A program made the position numbers and the translations under genes. Shown here piece after piece: positions 1 through 9,282 of a stretch of 64,000 nucleotides of DNA. The notes beneath the pieces were generated by a model. It made no database searches, was not told the DNA's origin, and was given only the letters and a program-made list of their open reading frames with translations. Source of the stretch: an uncultured Litorivicinus sp. (GTDB taxonomy: Bacteria > Pseudomonadota > Gammaproteobacteria > Pseudomonadales > Litorivicinaceae); assembly GCA_902558075.1 (NCBI GenBank), contig CACECO010000003.1:84597-148596 (forward strand). The letters run 5' to 3'. Each line of letters opens with the position of its first letter. Position 1 is the first letter of the stretch.

Positions 1-27
1 CGCAGAGACCATCCAATTAAAACGTTA

Positions 28-1731
28 ATGAACTTTAATATGCGACGTCGATCGCGAATTCGTGGTGCAGCGATGTGGTTGTTACTGCTGGAGCTACGCA
101 CACCACTCATCACACTGATCGTTGCCTACTCGATCAGTGTCCTCGGTCTGATTCTCATTCCGGGATCGACGCCTGAGGGTGTTGCCTATCGCCTCTCATT
201 TCTAGATGCCTTTTATCTGGTGAGCTACACAGCAACCACAATCGGGTTTGGAGAAACCCCATATCCGTTCACTTCAAGCCAGAAACAGTGGATGTTATTT
301 GTGATGTACTCCACGGTGATCGCATGGCTTTATGCGATTGGCTCTGTTCTGACGGTGCTCTCCGATCCTGCTTTTCGACGGTTACGCTCTTATCACCGAT
401 CGGTTTCACGAATTCATGGTGTTAAAGATCCATATTGGATTGTTTGTGGCTATGGAGGGGCGGGTAGTCAATTGATTCGCTTTTTGGACCAGTCTAGCAG
501 TCGCTGTGTGATGATTGAATCAAACGCCACGCGAGCAGATGCAGCCAGACTGTCTGACTTAAGCTACGAGCTTACGATTCTTGTCGGCGATGTCGCAGAG
601 CCGCAGACGTTGGTTGATGCAGGAATCCAGCGCGCATTGTGTCGTGGTGTAATTGCTTTAACAGATCACGATCAAGTTAATCTGACTGTAGCGACCAATA
701 CGCGGATCCTTGCACCAAGAGTTCCCGTGTATGCGCGCTCGGCGACGGATGCGAATACGCGCAATTTGCGGAGTTTTGATACGGAGGTTGTGGTTGACCC
801 TTTTCGTGTTGCGGCACGTAGCGTGACACAACTGATCCGTCGGCCAAATGCATATGCGCTTTACCATGAATTGGTTGATCCAGATCTCAATCAAATCGAA
901 GTGGTTGAAGTGCCATCATCTGGTCATTGGATTCTTTGCGCGACTGGACGGATGGCTGAAACCATGGTCGATGCTTTTGTCCGCGAGCAAATACCCTTTT
1001 ATTTGGTGAGTTTGAGATCGCCAGAAATACAGGGTGATTGGCCTTGGATTGAGGGCGTGGGAACTGAAGCGCAAACCTTGCGAGAAGCAGGAATCAGCGA
1101 AGCGGTTGGTATTGTCGCCGGCACTGACGATGACGGTGACAATTTATCTATTTTGTTAACGGCTCAATCAGAAAATCCAACTTTGATAACTGTGGCGCGC
1201 AGGAATAAGCCAACCAGTGAACCTGTGTTTGGTCAGGGGCATTTTGATTGTGTGCTACGTGAGGGTCGCATTATTGCGCAAGAGCTGTATGCGCGACTGA
1301 CGACGCCATTGTTGCATCAGTTTTTGGGGCGACTCGAGACCATGCCTGAAGCTTTGGTTGATGAAATTTTTGAAAAGCTGAGCGCGCGGCTTGCTGGAAA
1401 TCGTCCTGAATTAGCGCATTTCGATTTGACCCTGGATGGCAACGAGGCCCCTGGAGTCATTCCATTTCTGCAAACCATGACGACTCCAAAGCTCGGGGAT
1501 TTACTGGTTGACCCTGGTCTTGATCATCCGAGTATGCCGTTGATTTGCTTGCTCTTGATTCGATTAAATGGAGATCAAGTGCCTTTTCCTGGTGATGGGC
1601 TTCCGTTGGAAGAGGGTGACCAGCTTCTGCTTTGGGGCGCGATGGGAGCACACCACCGGCTGCATGTTCTTGTCAGGCGGGTCGATCTGTTTGAGGCTGT
1701 ATTCTCTGCGCGGCGCGAAATGTCCTTTTAG
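28..1731 (+). CDS. Two-pore-helix potassium channel with RCK (TrkA-N) domains
   Basis: This is an inner-membrane ion channel, probably a ligand-gated K+ channel. The N-terminus has two membrane spans (about residues 17-46 and 88-110) flanking a pore loop with the selectivity filter TTIGFG at residues 70-75. A cytoplasmic RCK/TrkA-N Rossmann domain follows, beginning at Y136 with the nucleotide-binding glycines GYGGAG (141-146). A second, more degenerate TrkA-N-like domain starts near residue 305, and a TrkA-C-like module lies at the end (about 480-550). Tandem RCK domains on one chain are common in bacterial BK/MthK-like channels. TIGFG rather than TVGYG is a known variant and does not settle ion selectivity. 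The start could also be Met5. The first 27 bases of the window hold no usable signal, so the upstream context is unknown. Confidence 0.85.
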   Translation: MNFNMRRRSRIRGAAMWLLLLELRTPLITLIVAYSISVLGLILIPGSTPEGVAYRLSFLDAFYLVSYTATTIGFGETPYPFTSSQKQWMLFVMYSTVIAWLYAIGSVLTVLSDPAFRRLRSYHRSVSRIHGVKDPYWIVCGYGGAGSQLIRFLDQSSSRCVMIESNATRADAARLSDLSYELTILVGDVAEPQTLVDAGIQRALCRGVIALTDHDQVNLTVATNTRILAPRVPVYARSATDANTRNLRSFDTEVVVDPFRVAARSVTQLIRRPNAYALYHELVDPDLNQIEVVEVPSSGHWILCATGRMAETMVDAFVREQIPFYLVSLRSPEIQGDWPWIEGVGTEAQTLREAGISEAVGIVAGTDDDGDNLSILLTAQSENPTLITVARRNKPTSEPVFGQGHFDCVLREGRIIAQELYARLTTPLLHQFLGRLETMPEALVDEIFEKLSARLAGNRPELAHFDLTLDGNEAPGVIPFLQTMTTPKLGDLLVDPGLDHPSMPLICLLLIRLNGDQVPFPGDGLPLEEGDQLLLWGAMGAHHRLHVLVRRVDLFEAVFSARREMSF

Positions 1732-2161
1732 CAACTATTTTGAAAACGAAACATAAGTTGATTTAAGACTATCCGCTGACGGTTTGTGGCACACTCGTAG
1801 AGGTATCGGATCCCTTCGATCAGAGACGTGCTCCGAGTTTATTGGTTCCAAAGAACAGGATTAGGCCACTCTTCCTTAATTGAACGTGTCCGTAGAGTCA
1901 ACGCAGACCGATCACCTTGGATGACAGTTGTCGGGTGATCAGGTACCCGAGTCAACTTCCTGTTGGTAGGCAACGGATTTATATCCGCGCCTTACGACAA
2001 TGTATTTTGGCTTCTGAATCATTTCGACATAGTGCTTCTTGCCCTCGCCATGCGCGCAGTGGCGTGCGAGCTCGGGCATGTTAAGGGCGCCGGCAAGTGT
2101 GATGAACTGATATTGCTATCATCAGCGACCCAAATTCATTTTTCGATCATTAGGAAAGATT
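1732..2161. other. 430-base gap with a possible gene remnant and a dyad
   Basis: No intact gene is recognised here. On the minus strand a frame is open from about 2118 to a stop at 1939-1941, with an ATG at 2079 that would give a 46-residue product rich in Lys, Arg and His. The frame stays open upstream of that ATG, so it may be the tail of a decayed gene rather than a small gene. An inverted repeat GATCACC (1910-1916) / GGTGATC (1934-1940) overlaps its stop. It has no T-run, so it is not a standard terminator. The LysE promoter should lie near the right end of the gap, but I see no clear -35/-10 pair. Confidence 0.4.
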
Positions 2162-2764
2162 TTGAACTGGTTTGTAACTGCCTCTGGATTTACGATTGCG
2201 ATCGGTCTAATCGCGGCGATTGGGGCACAGAACGCTCACGTTTTAAGACAGGGGATTGCTGGTCGTCAGGTTGCGGTGACTATTTTTGTATGCATCTTGT
2301 GTGACACCGTGTTGATGGTATCAGGAGTTTACGGCATGAGTGCAATCGTCAAACTGTGGCCGCCTTTTGATTGGGTAACGCGGATTGGGGGAGCACTCTT
2401 TTTGTTTTGTTTTGGCGTGATGTGTTTCCGGTCTGCGCTGAAGAGTCAAGCTCTAGGCATTGAAGGCCGCGTCATTGAATCCTTCTGGCGGGCGTTTTGG
2501 ACGATCCTTGGGGTGACCTTACTGAACCCACATGTCTATTTAGATACTCTTGTCTTTATCGGTGGTTTAGGTGCGCAATACGGACCTGATGATCAATTGT
2601 CGTTCGTCGTTGGGGCAGTTGCGGCGAGTTGGGTGTGGTTTCTGGCGCTTGGATATGGCGCAAGGTTGCTGAGACCCACTTTCGAAAATCCCAAAGCATG
2701 GATGATTTTGGATATTGGAATCGGTCTGCTTATGTGGTCAATTGCTCTGACGATTCTGCGATAG
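2162..2764 (+). CDS. LysE/ArgO-family amino-acid exporter
   Basis: This is a polytopic inner-membrane exporter of the LysE/RhtB superfamily, with 200 residues and about six hydrophobic segments. The N-terminal helix carries the family's IGAQNAHVLRQG stretch (about residues 19-30), the signature of the LysE/ArgO branch that exports lysine or arginine. LLNPHVYLDTLV near residue 120 is the second conserved block. The start is TTG at 2162, preceded by AGGA at 2152-2155; no ATG lies near the conserved N-terminus. The 3' end overlaps the convergent DUF2069 gene by 35 bases. No LysG/ArgP regulator sits beside it. The exact substrate cannot be read from the sequence. Confidence 0.88.
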   Translation: MNWFVTASGFTIAIGLIAAIGAQNAHVLRQGIAGRQVAVTIFVCILCDTVLMVSGVYGMSAIVKLWPPFDWVTRIGGALFLFCFGVMCFRSALKSQALGIEGRVIESFWRAFWTILGVTLLNPHVYLDTLVFIGGLGAQYGPDDQLSFVVGAVAASWVWFLALGYGARLLRPTFENPKAWMILDIGIGLLMWSIALTILR

Positions 2765-3125
2765 CCTCGAGTTCACGATAGGCATTTCTTGCGAACATCA
2801 TTGCGCTGACGAAAGTGGTGGCCGCCAAGATCGATTCCACAATGCCGAACAGTTCTCGACCATCTGTCATTGCATTTAAAACACCTGTCGTAAAAAACAA
2901 ACATGAGACGAAGCTTAGCCAGAGACTCGCTTTGATGTGTTGGTTGAGGACTGGCCGCACGAACGCGATCAAGATGAGGGTCAAGCCAACCGCCCCGATG
3001 ACTGTTGCCGGCGGTGTGAGCAACCAAAGCCCAGAAATTCTTAGCGAAATCAGGCCGATTAAAGATATTCTTAACCATACGAAAAACATCAATTTCCGAT
3101 GGCGATAGGTGATGGCATCATTCAT
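2730..3125 (-). CDS. DUF2069 small integral membrane protein
   Basis: This product of about 131 residues has four hydrophobic segments and no known enzymatic motif. I assign it to DUF2069 from its length, membrane pattern and position directly downstream of wrbA, an arrangement widespread in gammaproteobacteria. Its function is unknown. The reading frame runs upstream to 3233, but the ATG at 3125 (MNDAI...) fits the family N-terminus and overlaps the wrbA stop by only 8 bases, which suggests translational coupling. Its 3' end overlaps the tail of the convergent LysE gene. It is probably cotranscribed with proS and wrbA. Confidence 0.75.
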   Translation of the reverse strand: MNDAITYRHRKLMFFVWLRISLIGLISLRISGLWLLTPPATVIGAVGLTLILIAFVRPVLNQHIKASLWLSFVSCLFFTTGVLNAMTDGRELFGIVESILAATTFVSAMMFARNAYRELEAIAESSEQLTT

Positions 3126-3696
3126 GTCGACTCCATTTAGCAAGACGTTGCCCAAGGCGAACCGCCATTTCGCGTTCATGCAGGCGGAGTGTGTCGGCGT
3201 CCAGATGAGTGGGGCCATAGGGCGTTCCACCACCTTCTGTCGCGGCCAATCCAGGGTCGGAGTACGGGCAACCCATAATGACCATCCCGTGATGCAAAAG
3301 GGGGGTCAGCATGGATTGAAGGACAGCTTCATGACCACCGTGTAAAGAGGATGCCGATGCGAAGACACCGGCAGGTTTATCGATCATTTCACCAGACAGC
3401 CAGAGGTCAGAGGTGGTCTCTAAAAAGCCTTTGAGTGGAGCCGCCATCGTACCGAATCGGGCAGGCGAACCCAGTGCCATCCCATCACAGTCTCTCAAAT
3501 CATCTTTCGTTGCAAAGAGATAGCCATCCTGACTCTCAAAGTGATCGCCGCTCGGTTCTGCATAGCAGGGCGAAAACGCTGGAATGGTGCGCAGTTTTGC
3601 CTCGCAGCCCCCGTCCTCAATACCGGTAGCGACCGCTTCGGCGAGCGAGGCGACATGACCAGTCCGGCTATAAAAAAGAACTAAAATCTGTGTCAT
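3118..3696 (-). CDS. wrbA: NAD(P)H:quinone oxidoreductase, WrbA type
   Basis: This is a flavodoxin-fold FMN enzyme that reduces quinones by two electrons, protecting against redox cycling. The 192-residue length matches the family. The N-terminus has the FMN phosphate-binding loop [12 protein letters not shown] (about residues 9-20). The central block with [16 protein letters not shown] (about 75-90) and the SSLHGGHE stretch (about 113-120) are typical of WrbA. Its start codon overlaps the proS stop by 4 bases (ATGA) and its stop overlaps the DUF2069 start, so proS-wrbA-DUF2069 reads as one coupled minus-strand unit. Confidence 0.92.
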   Translation of the reverse strand: MTQILVLFYSRTGHVASLAEAVATGIEDGGCEAKLRTIPAFSPCYAEPSGDHFESQDGYLFATKDDLRDCDGMALGSPARFGTMAAPLKGFLETTSDLWLSGEMIDKPAGVFASASSLHGGHEAVLQSMLTPLLHHGMVIMGCPYSDPGLAATEGGGTPYGPTHLDADTLRLHEREMAVRLGQRLAKWSRHE

Positions 3697-5402
3697 TCAA
3701 TCGTCATCACAGTGTCAACAACATGAGCCAGAGGCACGCGAAGCACCTGCTGGTCATTCCTTTGTTTGAGTTCGACTTCTGACTCTTCAAGTGTTTTGCT
3801 ACTAACCACAATGCGGATTGGGATCCCGATGAGATCCATGTCGGCAAATCGAGGACCAGGCCCCATATTCCGATCGTCGAGTAACACATCCAATCCGCGA
3901 TCCTGAAGTTCTCGCTGGATGCGAAGGGCTTCAGTGTCGACTGATGGGTTTTTATTACCACCAATTGGCACAATGCATATGTCGAAAGGTGCTAACGACG
4001 AAGGCCAGCAGATGCCTCGCTCATCATGACGCTGCTCAATTGCAGCCGCAACAATGCGCGTCACTCCAATACCATAGCAACCCATATACAGGGTCGACTG
4101 TTTACCGTATTCATCAAGGACCGTCGCGTTCATTGCCTCAGAATATTTCTGCCCTAGCTGGAATACATGGCCAACCTCGATACCCCGACGAATCAGATAT
4201 GTCCCCGATCCATCCGGTGTAGGGTCCCCTTCAACGGCATTCCGCAAATCTGCGACTTCGGGCTCATCACAATCACGGTCCCAATTGATACCAAAATAGT
4301 GCCATCCATCTTGATTTGCGCCTGCCCCAAAATCAGAACAGACTGCAGCTTGGCGGTCAGCAATGATTGGGATTGGACAGTTCACGGGCCCCAGTGAGCC
4401 TGGTTTAGCGCCCATGACGGACTGGATTTCACTTTCTATTGCAAACGCGAGTGGGCTTGCAACCATCGCATGATTTTCTGCCTTAACTTCGTTTAATGTG
4501 TGATCGCCTCGAACGATGAGTGCAATGAAGTCCGATTCACAGAGGTCAGATGCACGGACGATCAATGTTTTGACTGTTTTCTCGATTGCCAGATCAAAGT
4601 CTTTGACGAGTGCTTCGATTGTTTTTTGCGTCGGTGTCTTGACTTTTCGTAGCCCCTCTTTAGGCGCTTGGCGAGCGCCCGAGGCAACACATTCCGCTTT
4701 TTCAATGTTGGCTGCGTAGTCAGACCTATTGGAAAACACGATGTCGTCCTCGCCAGATTCCGCCAAGACATGGAATTCCTGCGATCCACTGCCACCAATC
4801 GCGCCTGAATCTGCGAGTACTGCTCGATAGTCGAGCCCAAATCGATCAAAAATCCGACAGTAGGCGTCATACATCGCAAGGTAGCTTTGCTGCATCCCAT
4901 CTTCACTGATATCAAATGAGTAGGCATCTTTCATGATGAACTCTCTCGAGCGCATCACCCCAAAACGTGGCCGAACTTCGTCGCGGAATTTGGTCTGAAC
5001 CTGATATAAATTCAGAGGTAATTGTTTATAGGAGCTGACTTCACGACGGATGATATCCGTTACCACTTCCTCATGCGTTGGTCCTAAACAGAAATCCCGT
5101 TCATGTCGATCTTGTAGTCGCAGGAGTTCAGGACCAAATTGGGCCCAGCGGCCAGATTCCTCCCATAGCTCGGCGGGTTGGACGCCAGACATTAGAATCT
5201 CTTGTGCTCCTGCACGGTCCATCTCTTCGCGAACAATTTGTTCAACTTTCCTGAGAACCCTTAAGCCGAGTGGTAACCATGTGTAAAGACCTGAGGCAAG
5301 TTGTCGAATCATGCCTGCTCGCAACATTAATTTGTGGCTGATCACCACCGTGTCAACGGGATCTTCTTTCAGTGTTGGCAGTAACAGTTGGGAGGTCCGC
5401 AT
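3693..5402 (-). CDS. proS: Prolyl-tRNA synthetase (bacterial type with editing insertion)
   Basis: This enzyme charges tRNA-Pro with proline in the cytoplasm. At 569 residues it is the full-length bacterial form. The class II catalytic core at the N-terminus includes motif 2 ([18 protein letters not shown], about residues 137-154). The insertion domain that hydrolyses mischarged Ala-tRNA-Pro occupies roughly residues 225-390. Motif 3, with [16 protein letters not shown] (about 443-458), and the C-terminal anticodon-binding domain follow. The start is the ATG at 5402 ([10 protein letters not shown]), matching the family. It heads the minus-strand unit with wrbA. Confidence 0.98.
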   Translation of the reverse strand: MRTSQLLLPTLKEDPVDTVVISHKLMLRAGMIRQLASGLYTWLPLGLRVLRKVEQIVREEMDRAGAQEILMSGVQPAELWEESGRWAQFGPELLRLQDRHERDFCLGPTHEEVVTDIIRREVSSYKQLPLNLYQVQTKFRDEVRPRFGVMRSREFIMKDAYSFDISEDGMQQSYLAMYDAYCRIFDRFGLDYRAVLADSGAIGGSGSQEFHVLAESGEDDIVFSNRSDYAANIEKAECVASGARQAPKEGLRKVKTPTQKTIEALVKDFDLAIEKTVKTLIVRASDLCESDFIALIVRGDHTLNEVKAENHAMVASPLAFAIESEIQSVMGAKPGSLGPVNCPIPIIADRQAAVCSDFGAGANQDGWHYFGINWDRDCDEPEVADLRNAVEGDPTPDGSGTYLIRRGIEVGHVFQLGQKYSEAMNATVLDEYGKQSTLYMGCYGIGVTRIVAAAIEQRHDERGICWPSSLAPFDICIVPIGGNKNPSVDTEALRIQRELQDRGLDVLLDDRNMGPGPRFADMDLIGIPIRIVVSSKTLEESEVELKQRNDQQVLRVPLAHVVDTVMTIE

Positions 5403-5719
5403 ATCGCATCCATAGACTATGACTTGGAAAAGATAAAGTATACCGAGCTTCGGCCTCTAGGAGTGGACTGCATCCAGTAGTTTATTTGGACCGTGGGTTC
5501 TCGAGTCAATTCGATGGTGAATTGGGTTGGTTTTCTTGCGGCGGGCCTTACCGGATTGATCGAGACCGATGATGATCTCGCGCTATTGGTGGCAATTCGA
5601 ACGATTGAGCAAAAGGCATTCAACCTCGTACTTGGTTTGGGAAGTCGCTTGGTTTCTGAATCCGTGTTTTAGGATGAAGGCCAAAAATGTTTGTCAAAGG
5701 ACCAATTCGCTGGACTTTC
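5403..5719. other. 317-base gap between proS and the FemAB-like gene
   Basis: This gap carries the upstream region of proS on the minus strand. A plus-strand frame runs from ATG 5514 to TAG 5670-5672 and would encode 52 hydrophobic and acidic residues (MVNWVGFLAAGLTGL...). An in-frame GTG at 5493 and a stop at 5478-5480 bound it. Only a weak GAG precedes the ATG, and I recognise no family. It may be a small gene, a remnant or chance. Nothing else is evident. Confidence 0.3.
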
Positions 5720-6871
5720 TTAAATGTGAAGTGATTCGTCGGATAGTTTAAACGGTGTGTGTTCATCACATGCCTGAAAATAGTGATCAATATGCATACT
5801 TTCTTTACGCAAGAAAAGTTCGATAGCTCCCGCGAATTCCTGATTTTCAATCCAATGCAAGCTTTGTGTTTTGACGGGTCTAAAACCGCGTGCAATTTTA
5901 TGTTCACCCTGAGCTCCAGGATCAAACCGCGCGATTCCTTGCTCGATCGCATCCTCAATCCATTGGTGAAAACAGGTCTCAAAATGCAAACAGTCAACTT
6001 CGTGTAAAGCACCCCAGTAGCGCCCGTAAAGGGTCGTCGCATCACGAAGGCAAAATGACATTGCGATCCGTTGATTCTGCCTGATCGCAAAGGCGACTCG
6101 GATTGCATCGGGGATACGTTCAATCGCATATTCAAAAAATTCACGAGTCAAATAGCCAAGGCTCCCACGGAGCCGATAGGTCTTCTGATAACACTGAAAA
6201 AGCGTATCAATCGCCTCATGGCTTATGTCCTTGCCACTGAACCTCTCGAAAGTGATACCTTGTTCGGCAACACGACGCCGCTCTCTTCTGGCTTCTTTTC
6301 GCCGCTTTGAGTTAAACGTCGCAAGATGATCGTCGAAGCATTGAAATCCTTGATTGATCCAGTGAAATTGAACGCCGGATCGTTCGAGCCACGAGTCGCT
6401 CGCTCGCAAATTTTGGGAGCTCTCCTCGTCTGGAAATAATATGTGCCAGCTCGACACTCGTCCCAAGAGTTCCTCTTTGAGCACTTTCAACAACTGAGCC
6501 GTGACGGCTCCTCGATCAGCACCTTTTTTTATTAGAATACGTGGGCCAGTCGCCGGCGTGAATGGAATGGCGGTCACGCATTTTGGATAGTAGTTGAGGC
6601 CATGCCGGTGATAAGCATCAGCCCAAGCCCAATCGAATACATATTCACCGTACGAGTCAGATTTTAAGTAGCAAACCATTGCACCAACCAATTCATTATT
6701 CTCGGTGACAGATGCATAAAGTGGCCTCCAACCTGTGCCCTCACCGACGCTTTTTGAGTCTTCAAGTGCGGATAGAAATCCGTGTAATAACCCTGGGTAG
6801 CACGACGGATTTAAGGCATCCCAAGGGGCTGGGTGGAAGGCGTGGATCGACAGGTGAAGCCCTGCTTGCAT
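5720..6871 (-). CDS. FemAB-like GNAT-fold protein (PF04339, formerly DUF482)
   Basis: This 383-residue protein belongs to the family annotated as peptidoglycan biosynthesis/recognition GNAT acyltransferases. Recognisable blocks are LHGFLSALEDS (about 28-38), GWRPLYASV (about 46-54), a KSDSYGEYVFDWAWADAY stretch (about 69-86), and VTAIPFTPATGPR (about 98-110). The C-terminal half has the typical acetyltransferase strand order. By fold it should transfer an acyl or aminoacyl group, but no substrate is established. AAGGA lies 5 bases before the ATG at 6871. It is the last gene of the minus-strand purM-purN-DUF3108 unit, 15 bases after the DUF3108 stop. Confidence 0.88.
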   Translation of the reverse strand: MQAGLHLSIHAFHPAPWDALNPSCYPGLLHGFLSALEDSKSVGEGTGWRPLYASVTENNELVGAMVCYLKSDSYGEYVFDWAWADAYHRHGLNYYPKCVTAIPFTPATGPRILIKKGADRGAVTAQLLKVLKEELLGRVSSWHILFPDEESSQNLRASDSWLERSGVQFHWINQGFQCFDDHLATFNSKRRKEARRERRRVAEQGITFERFSGKDISHEAIDTLFQCYQKTYRLRGSLGYLTREFFEYAIERIPDAIRVAFAIRQNQRIAMSFCLRDATTLYGRYWGALHEVDCLHFETCFHQWIEDAIEQGIARFDPGAQGEHKIARGFRPVKTQSLHWIENQEFAGAIELFLRKESMHIDHYFQACDEHTPFKLSDESLHI

Positions 6872-6886
6872 ATATATCCTTTGTCG

Positions 6887-7579
6887 CTAGGGCGTCCTTG
6901 CTTTTTTGAAAGCTTTGAGCGTCAATGCAAAAAGCCGTAAGTTATCTATTTTCTTGAGCTTAACTAGTTGATAATCAAGCGAGGGAGCAAGCCAAAATTC
7001 AAATTGGCGCTTGGGGTCTGGATTATCGTCAGTGAGCATAAATTTCTGTGCGTCAATCCGGCCATAGGGCGTATCGAGCGTCTCAAGCTCACCTGCGACC
7101 ACGTGGCGAACTTTAACATCATTCCCATCAACCATGGTGATCGACTCAGGCAGAGAACGCTCATTTTTCAGTAGATATGCTAGCTGTAAGCGGAATCCTA
7201 ACGGATCGATGGTGTCATCTGGAATAGCCAATTCAGCCCGTTCTGGCTCATGGAGCCAAGTCAGCGATTGTTTGTTCCAGTTGAACCGAAAATTCCGGCC
7301 GGTCGTTCGTCCGAGAATGCTCTGCGTGTAGTTGTAATCCAGAGGCTTCCAGCCGTTTTCGTCAGTGAATAGCAAATTGGTCGTTTCATTTGCTGAGCCA
7401 ATACTGGCTTTCGCATCGAGTACCATCTCAAAGCGATCACCATTTTGTTGCAGTGTCTCAATGGCCTCAGCCTCGAGTTTGATTCCTACGCTCCAAATCA
7501 TATCGTATTTTGCCTCATAGCCTTGTGAAAAGGCTGGTGAAGCAACCAATAAAACGAGCAGTGCGATTCCTCTCAACAT
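6887..7579 (-). CDS. DUF3108 periplasmic protein
   Basis: This 230-residue secreted protein has a clear signal peptide (about residues 1-18, hydrophobic core LLVLLVASPAFS, cleavage after FS or A). The mature part is rich in beta structure and matches DUF3108, including the YxxxxxGxTxGRNFRFNW-like strand near residues 83-100 and FEFWLAPSLDYQLVKLK near the C-terminus. The function is unknown; family members are predicted beta-barrel-like periplasmic proteins. The start overlaps the purN stop by 7 bases. The purM-purN-DUF3108 order is conserved in many gammaproteobacteria, although no metabolic link to purines is evident. Confidence 0.85.
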   Translation of the reverse strand: MLRGIALLVLLVASPAFSQGYEAKYDMIWSVGIKLEAEAIETLQQNGDRFEMVLDAKASIGSANETTNLLFTDENGWKPLDYNYTQSILGRTTGRNFRFNWNKQSLTWLHEPERAELAIPDDTIDPLGFRLQLAYLLKNERSLPESITMVDGNDVKVRHVVAGELETLDTPYGRIDAQKFMLTDDNPDPKRQFEFWLAPSLDYQLVKLKKIDNLRLFALTLKAFKKARTP

Positions 7580-8151
7580 GCGACAACTCCCAGTGAAAGA
7601 TCACGAATAACAGCGGGATACAAACAGTGTTCGGCTTCAAGGACTCTTCGTCTCAGCGAATCTTCAGAGTCGTGAGCGTGGATAGCTACCTCCATTTGGC
7701 GAATGATACCACCCGAATCAAGCTCTTCTGTGACCCAGTGAACAGTTGCACCGGCGATTGAATCACCCGCTTCAATCGCACGTCGATGCGTGTTCAGCCC
7801 TTTATATTTCGGTAGCAATGATGGATGGATATTGACCAAGCGATTTGCATAGTAGTTCACAAACTGAGCAGTCAGGATTCGCATAAATCCAGCCAGCACA
7901 ATCAAGTCGGCTTCGTAGTCGTCGATCACTGACATGAGTGCTCGATCAAATTCATACCGATCGGGATAGCGCTGGTGGGGCAGTACCGTCGTCGCAATAT
8001 TGGCTCGCTTCGCACACTCTAGGCCAAACGCCTCCACTTTATTGGAGACAACACCAACAATTTCAGCATAACCAAGAAGTCCTTTTAGTTGCCAGTCAAT
8101 GAGAGCCTGCAGATTGCTGCCATCTCCTGAGATTAGGCAAACGACCCGCAT
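7573..8151 (-). CDS. purN: Phosphoribosylglycinamide formyltransferase
   Basis: PurN transfers a formyl group from 10-formyl-THF to GAR, the third step of de novo purine synthesis. The 192-residue length is normal. The N-terminal SGDGSNLQALID motif (8-19) binds the substrate phosphate. The catalytic signature is present: N and H in NIHPSLLPKYKGLNTHRRAIEAG (about residues 107-129) and Asp in TEELDSGGIIRQ (about 141-152). The start codon shares one base with the purM stop (TAATG), indicating coupled translation. Confidence 0.97.
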   Translation of the reverse strand: MRVVCLISGDGSNLQALIDWQLKGLLGYAEIVGVVSNKVEAFGLECAKRANIATTVLPHQRYPDRYEFDRALMSVIDDYEADLIVLAGFMRILTAQFVNYYANRLVNIHPSLLPKYKGLNTHRRAIEAGDSIAGATVHWVTEELDSGGIIRQMEVAIHAHDSEDSLRRRVLEAEHCLYPAVIRDLSLGVVAC

Positions 8152-9206
8152 TACGCGAACGCTCCCGAGAAAACGACTGCTTCAGTCTGGCGTGCGGTGA
8201 TCTCGCCAATAACCAACGGTTCTTCTCCGGTTGAGGCAAGTACCTCGGTGACGTTTTCAACGTGTTGTGGCGAGCAGAACATGATAAATCCGATGCCGCA
8301 GTTAAATGTCCTGAGCATCTCTTCGGCACCCACATCACCCTGCACTTTAAGCCATTTAAAAATCGCCGGGCGGGTCCAGGCATCGAGATCGATATGCGCG
8401 GTCAAATGATCGCCAAAAGATCGTGGGAGATTCTCTTGAAACCCACCACCTGTGACATGGACAGCGCCGGTCACCTGACCGGTTGCCATCGCTTTCAGCA
8501 CGGATTTGACATAGATCCGCGTCGGCTGCATGACTGCGTCAAGTACTGTCGAATGCGATGTAAGTTGTTCGGTGTCAGGGTTGATCGCTGCATATGTGAA
8601 AATTTTTCGAATCAACGCATAGCCATTACTATGTGGACCCGAGGAGGGGAGTCCAATTATGACATTGCCCGCTTCGACTCCACTGCCATTGAGAATCCTA
8701 GATTCTTCGGCTACCCCAACGCAAAAGCCAGCCAGATCGTAGTCACCATGTTGGTACATACCTGGCATTTCCGCTGTTTCTCCGCCTGCAAGAGCGCAAC
8801 CAGAGAGCTCGCATCCGTGGGCAATTGATGCGATTACTGTTTCAGCGACGTCTACATCGAGCTGGCCAGTTGCGTAGTAGTCTAGGAAAAATAATGGTTC
8901 GGCGTTGGCGACAATCAAGTCATTAACACACATTGCGACGAGATCTTCGCCGATTTGACGATGTCGCTGATAATTGATCGCTAATTTCAATTTTGTCCCG
9001 ACGCCATCTGTCCCCGAGACAAGTACTGGGTTTTGATACCCTTCCGGGATCTTGAACAACGCTCCAAACCCACCAAGGGCACCGAGAGATTCTTTGCGAG
9101 CAGTTCGTTTTACGTGTGGTTTGATGCGCTCGACGAGGGCGTTTCCTGCATCAATATCAACACCAGCGTCTCGATATGAGAGACCTACCTGATGATCTTG
9201 ACTCAT
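8151..9206 (-). CDS. purM: Phosphoribosylformylglycinamidine cyclo-ligase
   Basis: PurM closes FGAM to AIR with ATP, the fifth step of purine synthesis. The frame is open upstream to 9407, but the conserved N-terminus LSYRDAGVDIDAGNALV begins just after the ATG at 9206 (MSQDHQ), giving 351 residues, close to the family norm. An ATG three codons upstream (9215) is an alternative; AGGAAG lies between the two options in terms of spacing. ATP- and substrate-binding glycine motifs include SGTDGVGTKLK (about 60-70), GGETAEMPG and HVTGGGFQENLPR. It is divergent from the DUF2066 gene, with a 76-base shared upstream region. Confidence 0.97.
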   Translation of the reverse strand: MSQDHQVGLSYRDAGVDIDAGNALVERIKPHVKRTARKESLGALGGFGALFKIPEGYQNPVLVSGTDGVGTKLKLAINYQRHRQIGEDLVAMCVNDLIVANAEPLFFLDYYATGQLDVDVAETVIASIAHGCELSGCALAGGETAEMPGMYQHGDYDLAGFCVGVAEESRILNGSGVEAGNVIIGLPSSGPHSNGYALIRKIFTYAAINPDTEQLTSHSTVLDAVMQPTRIYVKSVLKAMATGQVTGAVHVTGGGFQENLPRSFGDHLTAHIDLDAWTRPAIFKWLKVQGDVGAEEMLRTFNCGIGFIMFCSPQHVENVTEVLASTGEEPLVIGEITARQTEAVVFSGAFA

Positions 9207-9282
9207 TGACTTCATAGCTTCCTGCGTGAATGGTTGCAGAAGTGTATCATTTGCCGACAAACTAGAACCAATGTGAGGTTTC

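Noticed and set aside
1910..1940. GATCACC/GGTGATC hairpin as a terminator of the K+ channel gene
   Set aside because: It lies about 180 bases after the stop and is not followed by a T-run.
1963..2304. Plus-strand frame overlapping the lysE start
   Set aside because: It runs out of frame through the well-supported lysE gene and its sequence is cysteine- and tryptophan-rich without any family match.
5620..6144. Long minus-strand frame of 174 codons inside the FemAB-like gene
   Set aside because: It is another frame of a gene with clear family motifs and has no recognisable domain.
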